Origin: Acetobacterium sp. KB-1
GTDB lineage: Bacteria > Bacillota > Clostridia > Eubacteriales > Eubacteriaceae
Assembly (NCBI RefSeq): GCF_003260995.1
Contig: NZ_CP030040.1
Location: 742,578-806,577, forward strand
Reading direction: 5' to 3'
DNA length: 64,000 nucleotides
Below, in pieces: positions 8,280 through 17,270 of the stretch. Within the stretch, counting starts at the first letter, position 1, and each line of letters starts with the position of its first letter. The translations under genes and the position numbers were made by a program. The notes under the pieces are model-generated. The model was given only the letters and a program-made list of their open reading frames with translations. It was not told the DNA's origin and searched no databases.

Positions 8280-11200
8280 ATATTGGCTGAAATCGACCTT
8301 CGCCGGGATCTGCTGTCCGGTGAGATCGTTAAAATAGTTATAGGCTGTTTTATCGGTAAAGCTGCCGTCTGAAAAAAGAATATTCTTTTTCATTTTTACC
8401 TGAAGCTCATAAAGAATCCGGGTCAGTTCCTCGGCTTCAGCTTCATCCATTATAAACTTAATCCCATACTCAAAGAGATTGCCCTCCGCTTCCTGGCTCC
8501 AAACTGGGGTCCCCAAGGCAATGATTTCTTTTCCTAAAAGAGTCGTGCTAAACTTGAGGGTGAAATCCCGTTCCAGTGGAAACTGGATGTTGGATATAAA
8601 GCAAAGCCCACCGGGACCAATATTTTTAATCAGGGCCTTTGAATTTCCCACGTTCATTTTTTTGTCTTTAATTCTCAAAATTGTCAGATCTGTTCGTAAT
8701 AGATCACGAAAGGCCTGTCTGAAATAGCGTCGCCTTTCAACTCGGGGTTTAAATGTTGTGTTGCTGAGAACCGGTCGGCACTTTCCTTTTTCCAGCAGTT
8801 CATCAATTTTCAAAAAGGGAACGGGTCGTGAGTAAAGGTATCCCTGCCCTGAAAAACAATTATTTTCTCTGAGAAATGAAAGCTGATCCCAATTCTCGAT
8901 ACCTTCGCAAACCAGTTTAATGCGCAACTCCTTGGTCAGATTAATAATCGCCTGGGCAATGATGGCTGTTGTCCTATCTGCCATAATATTCTTTAAAAAG
9001 GACGCATCCATTTTTATGATATCAATATTAAAGTACTGCAAGTAACTTAGCGAAGAATAACCGGTACCAAAATCATCCAGTGCGACTTGAATACCCGCCG
9101 ACTGGAGTTTTTCAATATCATCAATGGCTTTATAAGCATTTTCGATAATCAGGCTTTCAGTCAGTTCGACGATCAGATATTTGGGATCCATCTCATATTC
9201 TGCTAATATAGCGGTAATATTGTTGACAAAATCACGCTCGTAAAACTGGATGCTGGAGAAATTAACCGAAACATAGACTGGTTCGTAGCCCTTCATCATC
9301 CAATAACGATGATCTTCACAAACTTTCCTAAGCACCCATTTCCCCATTTCTACAATGGCGCCGGTTTCTTCGGCCAGGAAAATAAATTCTTCCGGCGAGA
9401 CAATTCCCCAATCCGGATGATTCCATCGAATCAAGGCTTCAACGGCTAAGATCCCATTGTTTTTTATCCGTACCATGGGTTGATAAAAAACCATAAACTG
9501 ATCGCGTTTAACGGCCATCCGTAAATCGTGGCGCAGTTGGAGCTGTTTATAGTTTTGGATGTTGAGCTCTGAGGAATAAAACCGATAGCCGTTTTTGCCT
9601 TCTTTTTTAGACCAAACCAGGGCGATGTTGGCATACTGAACCAACTGTTCAATTTCATCCGGCGCTTGAGTTTCTGTCGTCAACTCGTCCTCTTGCTCCC
9701 CGTCTTTTGCTTGTATTTCGAGCGGATAAACACTGACTCCCACATTCACATTGACATCAAATTCATAGATATCTATTTTAAAGGGACGGTCAAAAAAATT
9801 GATAACTTCCAAAACTCTGGCTTCGTAGGACTCCAGGTTAATTAATTTCTCAATGACAATGGCAAACTGGTCTTCCGAATACCGAGAAATCAGGGTATCT
9901 TTTCCCAAAAGCCCCCGTAGTCGCATGACAATCTGAACAATCAGCTGTTGCCCGACATTAAATCCCATCGAATGATTGATTTCTTTAAACCCTTCAAAAT
10001 CCAGCATTAACACAATCAGGCTTTGCTGGTCAATTGTCGCTTTTAGGCATTTTTCAGCTAGCTCTTTTTTAAACTGATTTTGTTTGGGCAGAGAGGTTGT
10101 TTCATCATAGGATGCCAGCTTTTCTATTTTCCGTTGCATGATGATGCGATCAGTTACATCCCGAAAATCCAGAACTAATCCCTGAATAATGGGATGATCC
10201 AGAAAATTCTGGATATGAACCTCAAGGTAAATTGGCTTCTCGGTTTTTCTACCAAAGGTTATAATCCCCGTTTCCGGGCTCTCTTTATTTTCCATGGCGC
10301 TATGAATCAGGCCCTTTAAATAAGCCGCTTCATCGTGGTCATAATAGTTATAGACACTTTTACCGATCATACTCCCGGGATTGTAATTAATAACTTTTTG
10401 AGAGGTATCACTGATATATTTAATAATGCCATTCTCGTCAATAATCTCAAAAACCATCCCGGACTCCTGAATGAGCATTCTTGTTCGTTGCTGTATTTTG
10501 TCGATCTCCTGCTGTTTGGTTTCGATGGCGCGTTCGAACTCTTTTTTTTCGGTAATATCCTGGATGGTCCCGTAAGCCCGCATCATCTGACCGCTTTCAT
10601 CAAGCTTAAATTCTGCTACTTGAAAAACATCACGAAAGGTCCCATCTTTTCTAATTACCCTAAATTCAAGTTCAAAAGGATCTTCAGTTAACTGACCAGA
10701 CATGGAAGCAATAATGATATCACGATCTTCAGGATGCACCCGGTTCATGAAATCCTCAAAGGTCCCTTCAAATTCCCCGGCTGTGATGCCAAAAATGCGG
10801 AGCGCTTCATTTGACATGAAATTCTCCTCCTTCCTGACATTCATTTCCCAGCTTCCAATTTTTGCCAGTCGCTGCGCTTGCTCAAGATTTTTTTTAATAA
10901 AAATAATTTCATTTTCCAGTTTTTTTATCTCAGTGATGTCCTGGATGGTTCCTACCAGATCTGTATTAAGTCCATCTTTGTTCTTAATGGGTTCCCCTAC
11001 CAGACGCAGGTATTTAATGGTCCCGTTTCTTAATTGAATCCGGTATTGGAGATCAAATTTTTCACGGGCTAACCGTTTTTGGGTTAGCTCTTCTAAAACA
11101 CAACGATCTTCCGGATAGGTGAAGTCAATTAATTCAATAACGGTCCCTCTAAACTCTTGTGGTTTGAGATCATAAATTCGATAGATTTCGTCAGACCAGA

Positions 11201-11732
11201 AGAGTTCATTTTTTACCGCATTGTATTTCCAACTGCCTAAGCCAGCAACCTTTTGGCCTAAATTCAGGTTCTCACCCAGTTCTTTTAAACTGTTTTCAAT
11301 AATTTTTTCACTGGTAATATCCTGAAGCGCACCAATAATTTTTTTGGGCTTACCCATTTCATCCACCAGGGTTCGGGTTTTTTCTTTGACAAATTTTTCA
11401 TTTCCCTGGCCAGTGATAATTTGATACTCCAGTTCCTGATCCTTTCCCAAAAATGCCAGCTCACGTGAATTCTTTACCTTGCTCACATCTTCTTTGCTGA
11501 CATATTGAAAATAAGACTCCGCATTTTCTCCTAATTGATCAGGAGCTGTCTCAAAAATACGATAATACTCATCGGTAAAATAGACCGTATCATTCCCAAT
11601 TTCGTAGGTCCAACTTCCCGTTTTCATCATTTCCTGAGCATGACGACGATTCTCGAGGTACCATTGATCCTTTTCCGGTAAAGTTGACGATTCTTTTAAT
11701 TTTATGCGATTAAATAAGTTATCTAACGCCAT
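8268..11732 (-). CDS. PAS(x4)-degenerate GGDEF-EAL-PilZ c-di-GMP phosphodiesterase
   Basis: ATG 11732 is preferred over the GTG at 11744 because AAGGTGG lies 8 nt upstream; this gives 1154 residues. Order: four PAS domains at about 35-150, 160-285, 295-410 and 420-545 (three carry a GSW signature), GGDEF 550-720, EAL 735-985, PilZ 990-1110. The GGDEF motif reads YSEDQ, so cyclase activity is probably lost. The EAL domain keeps VEALIRW, VNFSS, VELTES, ALDDFGTGYSS, IIKMD and EGIEN, so phosphodiesterase activity is expected. The PilZ domain has RRRYFR and NIGPGG, consistent with c-di-GMP binding. No transmembrane segment is seen. It starts 5 nt after the stop of the binding-protein gene, implying coupled translation. 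Confidence 0.9.
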   Translation of the reverse strand: MALDNLFNRIKLKESSTLPEKDQWYLENRRHAQEMMKTGSWTYEIGNDTVYFTDEYYRIFETAPDQLGENAESYFQYVSKEDVSKVKNSRELAFLGKDQELEYQIITGQGNEKFVKEKTRTLVDEMGKPKKIIGALQDITSEKIIENSLKELGENLNLGQKVAGLGSWKYNAVKNELFWSDEIYRIYDLKPQEFRGTVIELIDFTYPEDRCVLEELTQKRLAREKFDLQYRIQLRNGTIKYLRLVGEPIKNKDGLNTDLVGTIQDITEIKKLENEIIFIKKNLEQAQRLAKIGSWEMNVRKEENFMSNEALRIFGITAGEFEGTFEDFMNRVHPEDRDIIIASMSGQLTEDPFELEFRVIRKDGTFRDVFQVAEFKLDESGQMMRAYGTIQDITEKKEFERAIETKQQEIDKIQQRTRMLIQESGMVFEIIDENGIIKYISDTSQKVINYNPGSMIGKSVYNYYDHDEAAYLKGLIHSAMENKESPETGIITFGRKTEKPIYLEVHIQNFLDHPIIQGLVLDFRDVTDRIIMQRKIEKLASYDETTSLPKQNQFKKELAEKCLKATIDQQSLIVLMLDFEGFKEINHSMGFNVGQQLIVQIVMRLRGLLGKDTLISRYSEDQFAIVIEKLINLESYEARVLEVINFFDRPFKIDIYEFDVNVNVGVSVYPLEIQAKDGEQEDELTTETQAPDEIEQLVQYANIALVWSKKEGKNGYRFYSSELNIQNYKQLQLRHDLRMAVKRDQFMVFYQPMVRIKNNGILAVEALIRWNHPDWGIVSPEEFIFLAEETGAIVEMGKWVLRKVCEDHRYWMMKGYEPVYVSVNFSSIQFYERDFVNNITAILAEYEMDPKYLIVELTESLIIENAYKAIDDIEKLQSAGIQVALDDFGTGYSSLSYLQYFNIDIIKMDASFLKNIMADRTTAIIAQAIINLTKELRIKLVCEGIENWDQLSFLRENNCFSGQGYLYSRPVPFLKIDELLEKGKCRPVLSNTTFKPRVERRRYFRQAFRDLLRTDLTILRIKDKKMNVGNSKALIKNIGPGGLCFISNIQFPLERDFTLKFSTTLLGKEIIALGTPVWSQEAEGNLFEYGIKFIMDEAEAEELTRILYELQVKMKKNILFSDGSFTDKTAYNYFNDLTGQQIPAKVDFSQYKKR

Positions 11733-11737
11733 CCTGC

Positions 11738-14116
11738 TCACCACCTTTCCATAACGCCCGGTTTGAGTATATCCTGACTGTAAATCCCATTATTCTCCCA
11801 TAAATATCCGGCTTCATCTGGTATCAGATGATAGAATTTATAATAGCCAATTTGACGGTCGCCGTTTTTATCCAACCGCAATACCCCGCCAACCCCGCGG
11901 AAGCCGTTATTATCGACATAGGTGTTGATTGTTTCCGGGGTTGCAGCAGTGCCTTCAGATAGATAGGCACAACCCAACAGCCAGATCCCATCAAATGAAC
12001 TGATCAGACTTTCCTTTAGTGGTTCATCGGTTTTCAGTTTGCTATTGATAACATAATAGAGCGGATCAAACTTATCGCCATAGGGGCTAAAGTCGATGGT
12101 GGTATAATCAACCGAAGCCGCATTTTGAGCGGCAGTTTGATCAGCCAGCACTGCCTTGGAAAGGGCTGAGCTGTCAGTTCCGTACCATTTCACCTGCAAC
12201 AGCGGGCTGGCGTCGCCGATACGGCCAAACAAATCGACAATCTCAGCATATGAAACGGTTAATACGGCTGTTCTAGCAGCATCCCCGGTTTCGACAGCCG
12301 CCTCAGCCTGGGCCAGCGTCGCGCTATAATCATCACTAGCCGGATCGTAAGCCACAGCCATCACATCACCGACAAAGGCCTGTTTCATCAGTTCCACCAT
12401 ATCCGTGCCATAACTATCATCCGCATGGATGATAACCAGTTTGTCAATGCTATCCTGTTTCAGCAAGCCCGACAGGGCTTTGGCTTCGATGCTGTCATTT
12501 AAGACCAGCCGATAGATCCGATCGGTCACGCTTAATGAAGCACTGGAGGATAACGGTGAAATCGCCACGATTCCCGCCGCATCGATGATCGGTTTAACCG
12601 CTTCCAGTTCGGTACTGTTAATCGGACCGATGATACTTGTAACGCCCTGATCGACCAGCTTTTGGGCCGCCTGCTTAGCCTGTTCGTTATCACTGCCGGT
12701 GTCTTCCACCACCAGCGCTAATTCCAGATCCGATCCCACCGATGCTGCATAGGTATTGAAACGTGTGATAGCCTGATCCAGAATCATCTGAATATCTTCA
12801 CCGTTTTCCGAGCGGTTACCCGTCAATGGCAGCAATGCCCCAACCTGAACCTTGCCTCCATCGGCGGCCACTTTCCAGTCAATGGTTTGAATAATCGGCT
12901 CACCTTTTCCCAGATCGACAATATGTCCCTTACAGTTCCAGCTATAGCTATCACCATCTTTAATGCAGATATAGCGCAAGTATTTAGAGCCGCGGGTATC
13001 CCCGTTTTCATCCATGGTATTAAAGGAACCAAAGGCATTTCTAAAATTGCCCGCAGCCCTAACCAGATTAGCTTTCAGGGTATCAAAATCGCTCACCTCA
13101 TCCAGTTCCGGCGCCTGAGCGTAGGTATCTGCCAGCAACCACAGGGCGTCCCAGGTGGTGATGGCATAGGGAGAATAATCAGTGGCACCATTGAGCAATT
13201 CGCTGATTATCGGCATTGCATCCAGAGAAACCCCCTTATCTCCAAGGGTCAACCCTTCCATCCCGGTTTTTTCCAGGAAGGCAGCTACCTGAAGATCCGT
13301 TAAAATTGCTGGATTACCGATGATATCAGCGCTGGCGAACCATTTCATAGCCGACAGCTGATCATCAGTCATTACCTTTTTAATGAGATCTGCGCCAGTC
13401 TGACTGGGGGCAATTATCACCACGGCGGTATTGGTCGCATCCGCACCAGCTGCCAGTGATTTCACGCTTTCCGCTACACTGGCAAGATCTGGATTTTCAG
13501 CGGCTATGGCAACCGTTCCGATCACATCCATCCCCTGAGCCGGGGCCATTTGCTGGAGATAGGTATCATATCCCCGGCCATAGGTATCATCCACAAAAAC
13601 GGTGATGAGATGTTTCTTTTTGTAAACCGTATTCATAATCCGGGTCAAACCATCAACCTGACTGGCATCGGTACCCACCATTCGAAAGAAAGTGTCCGGC
13701 TGAGATAATTCGGTAGCAGTTGCCGATGGACTTAGCAACAGCATCTTGTTGTCTTTGGCATACTGTACTACCGCCAGGGCCTCGTCACTGATCATTGGTC
13801 CGATCACCGTGGTAATTCCCGCTGCCTTTAGTGCTTCCAATTCACTTAAGGCCTTATCCGGGTTACTCTGGGTATCCCGAATCTCCAGTACCATCTGCAT
13901 CCCACGGTCAGCCAGATAATCATTGACAAATGGCAGCGCCGCATCTAACGCTGTTTCGCCAGCCGTTCCGGTGGCCTTCCAGGTCCCCGTAATCGGCAAC
14001 AAGACCCCAATTTCAACCGTTCTCTTAGCCTGAACCGATGCTGCTGGCATCATAAAAAAACTAACTCCCAGTGCCAATGCCAAGACAAGGGTTAAAGTAA
14101 TAATAGACTTTTTCAT
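11738..14116 (-). CDS. Secreted double-domain LivK-like (type 1) solute-binding protein
   Basis: 792 residues, ATG after AAAGGAGG. The signal peptide (LALALGVSFFMMPAASVQAK) has no lipobox Cys, so it is secreted or N-terminally anchored. Two tandem branched-chain-amino-acid-type binding domains follow: about 34-415 (VEIGVLLPITGTWKATG) and 425-790 (VQVGALLPLTGNRSENG). Both contain the GPMISDE/GPINSTE-type motif and end near a DKNGDRQIGYYKF-like segment. Normal family members have one such domain and sit beside LivHMGF permeases; here no permease is present. The only operon partner is the PAS-EAL-PilZ enzyme, so a receptor role for an amino acid or amide linked to c-di-GMP is plausible but inferred. 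Confidence 0.85.
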   Translation of the reverse strand: MKKSIITLTLVLALALGVSFFMMPAASVQAKRTVEIGVLLPITGTWKATGTAGETALDAALPFVNDYLADRGMQMVLEIRDTQSNPDKALSELEALKAAGITTVIGPMISDEALAVVQYAKDNKMLLLSPSATATELSQPDTFFRMVGTDASQVDGLTRIMNTVYKKKHLITVFVDDTYGRGYDTYLQQMAPAQGMDVIGTVAIAAENPDLASVAESVKSLAAGADATNTAVVIIAPSQTGADLIKKVMTDDQLSAMKWFASADIIGNPAILTDLQVAAFLEKTGMEGLTLGDKGVSLDAMPIISELLNGATDYSPYAITTWDALWLLADTYAQAPELDEVSDFDTLKANLVRAAGNFRNAFGSFNTMDENGDTRGSKYLRYICIKDGDSYSWNCKGHIVDLGKGEPIIQTIDWKVAADGGKVQVGALLPLTGNRSENGEDIQMILDQAITRFNTYAASVGSDLELALVVEDTGSDNEQAKQAAQKLVDQGVTSIIGPINSTELEAVKPIIDAAGIVAISPLSSSASLSVTDRIYRLVLNDSIEAKALSGLLKQDSIDKLVIIHADDSYGTDMVELMKQAFVGDVMAVAYDPASDDYSATLAQAEAAVETGDAARTAVLTVSYAEIVDLFGRIGDASPLLQVKWYGTDSSALSKAVLADQTAAQNAASVDYTTIDFSPYGDKFDPLYYVINSKLKTDEPLKESLISSFDGIWLLGCAYLSEGTAATPETINTYVDNNGFRGVGGVLRLDKNGDRQIGYYKFYHLIPDEAGYLWENNGIYSQDILKPGVMERW

Positions 14117-14177
14117 TTTTCCTCCTTTAAACTGATATTTTCGATTCCTGACTAATTATTTTAAATGTATTACAATC

Positions 14178-14206
14178 AGTATACGCTCTTATTTTTCGTT
14201 TAGCAA
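14178..14206 (-). promoter_or_regulatory. Sigma-70-like promoter of the binding-protein/PDE operon
   Basis: On the minus strand TTGCTA, 17 bp, TATACT, about 60 bp upstream of ATG 14116. Confidence 0.65.
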
Positions 14207-14277
14207 TCACTTGTTTTATTTCATTTATACTTGCGCAATTTGAATCATTGATGAATACTCTTCACTGCAAATAAAAA

Positions 14278-14312
14278 CAGCACCAGGACTCTGGTTTAAA
14301 GTCCCGGTGCCG
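14278..14312 (-). terminator. Intrinsic terminator after the marR-like gene
   Basis: Minus-strand stem GGCACCGGGACT with AGTCCTGGTGCTG followed by TTTTTA, directly after the stop at 14317. It closes the nitrogenase-like cluster 1 region. Confidence 0.85.
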
Positions 14313-14316
14313 TTTG

Positions 14317-14766
14317 CTAAAAATGATTGTCAATCAGTAAATTTGCCCGTTTTAAAAAAGCGTCAATTACTTCAAGTTCTTCCCTCGCCAGTCCATCAAG
14401 GTAGGAAAAAAGTGGACTGTCATAATGATTATGATACTTTTGATGCGCCCGATAAGCATCTTTTCCTTTCTCTGTCAGATAAAGCCGCATCCTCTTTTTA
14501 TCCGTTTCATCAATTGCCTTATAGACGACATTCTTCGCTTCCAGCTTTTTAATGGTTTTGGAAACCACCGCTCGGGTAATATTAAAGTTTCTCGCCATCT
14601 CCGATACAAAGATTCCCGGAAAATCGCCGATCATCTTGATCATATGAATTTCCCCGCGATAAAAAACCAGATCACCTCCAAAGTCAAGAACGTTAGTCTT
14701 TCCATTGGCAATCTTTTCAACCATTTTTATATATTCACTAATTACAGCATTTACATCTTCTTTCAT
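14317..14766 (-). CDS. MarR-family transcriptional regulator
   Basis: 149 residues from ATG 14766. A longer GTG-started frame to 14829 exists but overlaps the methyltransferase gene. The shorter start lies 6 nt after a TATAAT box, implying a leaderless message. The winged-helix domain shows SEMARNFNITRAVVSKTIKKL (recognition helix) and the wing DKKRMRLYLTEKGKDAY. MarR proteins bind palindromic DNA as dimers and usually respond to small molecules. It is the last gene of the cluster 1 region and can be transcribed with it or alone. The regulated target is not evident; the upstream transporter/reductase operon is the obvious candidate. Confidence 0.85.
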   Translation of the reverse strand: MKEDVNAVISEYIKMVEKIANGKTNVLDFGGDLVFYRGEIHMIKMIGDFPGIFVSEMARNFNITRAVVSKTIKKLEAKNVVYKAIDETDKKRMRLYLTEKGKDAYRAHQKYHNHYDSPLFSYLDGLAREELEVIDAFLKRANLLIDNHF

Positions 14767-14772
14767 GAATAA

Positions 14773-14801
14773 ATTATAACCGATGGTTTGGCATAATTCA
14801 A
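14773..14801 (-). promoter_or_regulatory. Strong promoter for the MarR gene, predicting leaderless mRNA
   Basis: Minus strand TTGAAT, exact 17-bp spacer, TATAAT, then only six bases before ATG 14766. The start site should fall at the ATG. The -35 box overlaps the methyltransferase stop codon. Confidence 0.7.
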
Positions 14802-15457
14802 TTAGTTGACGACATAATTTCCTTTTCACCTTTAATCAGGGCCCAGTGCCTAAAGAGTTTATCACCACATAATTCCGGTAATTCAGTAATGCTGATCTGC
14901 TGATACCCAGTCGTTTTCAGCGTTTGCGCAAACTGTACTGAATTGGCATTACGCAGTGGTAACAGCTTTTCAATCGCTTCGGTATAATGACTTGGCATCC
15001 TTTCTTTTGTATCTTCTGGACAAAAACACAAAATCCTGCCACCTGGTTTTAAAACCCGCCACCACTCCCTCAGGGTTTCTTCCGGCGTGAAAACCGTCCA
15101 CATAATCAGACGATTAACGATCACGTCAATACTATCATTCTCAAAAGGAAGCTCATTCCAGTCTCCCTGAATAAAGTCAATGTCCAGGTTAGTTTCATTA
15201 GCAATTTCTTTTGCCTGTGCCACCATTTTTTCCGCAAAATCAATACCCACACTACGATAACCCGCCTCTGCTGCTAAATGCGCCAAAAAACCAGTGCCGG
15301 TTCCCATATCCAAAACTCTCTGGTTTTTATCTTTACCAATATGTTCCACCAGAATTTGTTTCCAAATATCGCGATCTTCGCGCTGATTATGTTTTTTATC
15401 ATAATGTTTTGCATGCTGATTCCAGACCGTTTTTATTTCTTCATCAAAAGTAGCCAT
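14798..15457 (-). CDS. Class I SAM-dependent methyltransferase
   Basis: 219 residues, ATG after AAAGAGGAAA. The Rossmann motif I reads VLDMGTGTGFLAHLAAEAG, followed by the acidic VGIDFAEKM (SAM ribose), QGDWNELPFENDSIDVIVNR and a post-motif LREWWRVLKPGGRIL. This is a soluble UbiE/Methyltransf_11-type enzyme. The methyl acceptor cannot be read from sequence. It starts 23 nt after the BtuD-like ATPase gene and so belongs to the riboswitch-controlled nitrogenase-like operon. A tetrapyrrole or corrinoid acceptor would fit the context, but this is inference. Confidence 0.85.
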   Translation of the reverse strand: MATFDEEIKTVWNQHAKHYDKKHNQREDRDIWKQILVEHIGKDKNQRVLDMGTGTGFLAHLAAEAGYRSVGIDFAEKMVAQAKEIANETNLDIDFIQGDWNELPFENDSIDVIVNRLIMWTVFTPEETLREWWRVLKPGGRILCFCPEDTKERMPSHYTEAIEKLLPLRNANSVQFAQTLKTTGYQQISITELPELCGDKLFRHWALIKGEKEIMSSTN

Positions 15458-15480
15458 TTTTTTCCTCTTTCATTAATTCT

Positions 15481-16251
15481 CTAATCCACTACCGTAAAGG
15501 CTTTTTTCTGGTTGTTCAGCCCCGGAATGGTATAAATTTTTGCATTTACTTCAAAATAGTCTTTGATATTTGCTTCAGTAATCATTTCGTGACTCGGTCC
15601 AAATCCATACTGACCTTTTCCCAGCAGCAAGGTATCATCTGAAATCCGTAAGGCGTGTTCAGGATAATGGGTATTGATGATACAGGAGATCCCCTGTTCG
15701 TCTTTGAGCCGCTGGATCAGTTTTAAAACCAAAAACTGGTTTTTGAAATCGAGATGGGATTCCGGCTCATCCATAATCAGAATTTTCGGTTCGTTAGCCA
15801 ATGCTCTGGCAATATAAACCAGTTGTAATTGTCCCCCACTTAATTGAGAACAAAGTTGATCTTTGAAATCGATGATGCCGACTATGGACAACGCCTCCAG
15901 TACCTTTTCCCGGTCCAGCTTTGAAGGCATCCCAAAGATCGACACATGACGGCTTCGTCCCATGGTGACCATATCAAAAACCGAAAAAGCGAAAACAGTT
16001 TTATGCGCCTGAGGAACATAGCCAATCCCATCACGATCCAGCATTGAGGTAAACACCTGGCCATCAACCCGGGTTTCGCCTTCCTGCCACTTGAGCAGGC
16101 CCATCATGCATTTCAGCAAGGTAGTTTTGCCAATCCCATTTTGCCCCAGGATAGTCATAATCCGCCCTTGTGCAAGTTCAAAACTAATTTGCGAAAGCAC
16201 CTTATTTTCCGGATGATAGCCATAGCTACCCTTAATTACTGCCAGTTGCAT
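15481..16251 (-). CDS. BtuD/FepC-type ABC transporter ATPase (cluster 1)
   Basis: 256 residues. Walker A GQNGIGKTTLL, signature LSGGQLQLVYIARAL, Walker B ILIMDEPESHLDF and switch His NTHYPEHAL are intact. It is the ATPase of a type II importer for metal chelates (iron-siderophore, haem or cobalamin family), on the cytoplasmic membrane face. It starts 1 nt after the permease stop with GAGGGG as ribosome site. The cobalamin riboswitch upstream of the operon favours a corrinoid or related tetrapyrrole as substrate. Confidence 0.88.
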   Translation of the reverse strand: MQLAVIKGSYGYHPENKVLSQISFELAQGRIMTILGQNGIGKTTLLKCMMGLLKWQEGETRVDGQVFTSMLDRDGIGYVPQAHKTVFAFSVFDMVTMGRSRHVSIFGMPSKLDREKVLEALSIVGIIDFKDQLCSQLSGGQLQLVYIARALANEPKILIMDEPESHLDFKNQFLVLKLIQRLKDEQGISCIINTHYPEHALRISDDTLLLGKGQYGFGPSHEMITEANIKDYFEVNAKIYTIPGLNNQKKAFTVVD

Positions 16252-16252
16252 C

Positions 16253-17263
16253 TCAACACCCCTCTGTTTTCTTGTAAACCAGCGCGAAAAAAGGCGCTCC
16301 GATAATGGCTGTCAGAATTCCAATGGGGATTTCAGAGGGGGTTAAAACCCGGGCAATAAAATCCACTGTCAATAAAAATACCGCGCCACATAAACAGGAT
16401 GCCGGCATCAGATATTTATGGTCTGAGCCAACAATCATTCTGCACAAATTTGGAATAATCAGGCCTACCCAACCGACGATGCCCGCTACCACCACCGACG
16501 ATGCCGTAATAATGGTAGCCGCGGCAATAATGATCATACGTGTTTTTCCGGGGTTGATCCCCAAGGTTTTGGCTTCTTCATCCCCCAATGTTAAAACGTT
16601 TATCCGCCATCGAACAGCGATTAATACCCCAATGCCAACCAAAATCGGTACAATGATTTTACCAAGGTCTTCAAAGGTCGTGTTTGAAAAGCTTCCCATT
16701 AGCCAGAAGGTAATCGCCGGCAACTGAGAATCGGTATCAGCCACAAATTTGACCAGCGAAATCAGGGCGTTAAACACGGCCGAAACAATGATCCCGGATA
16801 AGACCAGCGCTAAAATTGAGGATTCGTTTTTTAACCGCGAAAGAAGTAGGCTTACTACTACACTTAAAAGCCCAAAAGCAAAAGCCATCGCAGCCGTAAC
16901 CCCGGTGGTAACCCCATTAGTCCAAAGAATTCCCAGGGCGGCACCAAAACCGGCCCCGGCACTAACCCCCAATACATCAGGGCTGACCAGAGGATTATGA
17001 AAACAGCCCTGAAAAGCCGCCCCGCTGACAGACAAACCAGCGCCCACCAGAATAACTATAAAAAGCCGCGGTAGCCGAATGTCAAGTACTACCGTTTTAT
17101 CAACACTATCAAGAGGACTGCCTAACAGTCCGGACCAGAGCAGCTTTAAAACATGCTCCGGCTCGACATAATACCGACCTAAAAATAGTGAAGCAAAAGA
17201 AAAAACGATTAGTAACCCCAAAAGCAATACTATAAATGTGTTATTCCTGGTGATTGGTTTCAT
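16253..17263 (-). CDS. BtuC/FecD-type ABC permease (cluster 1)
   Basis: 336 residues with about ten hydrophobic segments and the family signature FHNPLVSPDVLGVSAGAGFGAALGI. Further landmarks are the coupling-loop region LGDEEAKTLGINPGKTR and the C-terminal EIPIGILTAIIGAPFFALVYKK. It is the membrane half of a metal-chelate importer and lies 7 nt after the binding-protein gene. Substrate type (siderophore, haem or corrinoid) is not encoded in an obvious motif; see the riboswitch. Confidence 0.88.
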   Translation of the reverse strand: MKPITRNNTFIVLLLGLLIVFSFASLFLGRYYVEPEHVLKLLWSGLLGSPLDSVDKTVVLDIRLPRLFIVILVGAGLSVSGAAFQGCFHNPLVSPDVLGVSAGAGFGAALGILWTNGVTTGVTAAMAFAFGLLSVVVSLLLSRLKNESSILALVLSGIIVSAVFNALISLVKFVADTDSQLPAITFWLMGSFSNTTFEDLGKIIVPILVGIGVLIAVRWRINVLTLGDEEAKTLGINPGKTRMIIIAAATIITASSVVVAGIVGWVGLIIPNLCRMIVGSDHKYLMPASCLCGAVFLLTVDFIARVLTPSEIPIGILTAIIGAPFFALVYKKTEGC

Positions 17264-17270
17264 TGAAATC

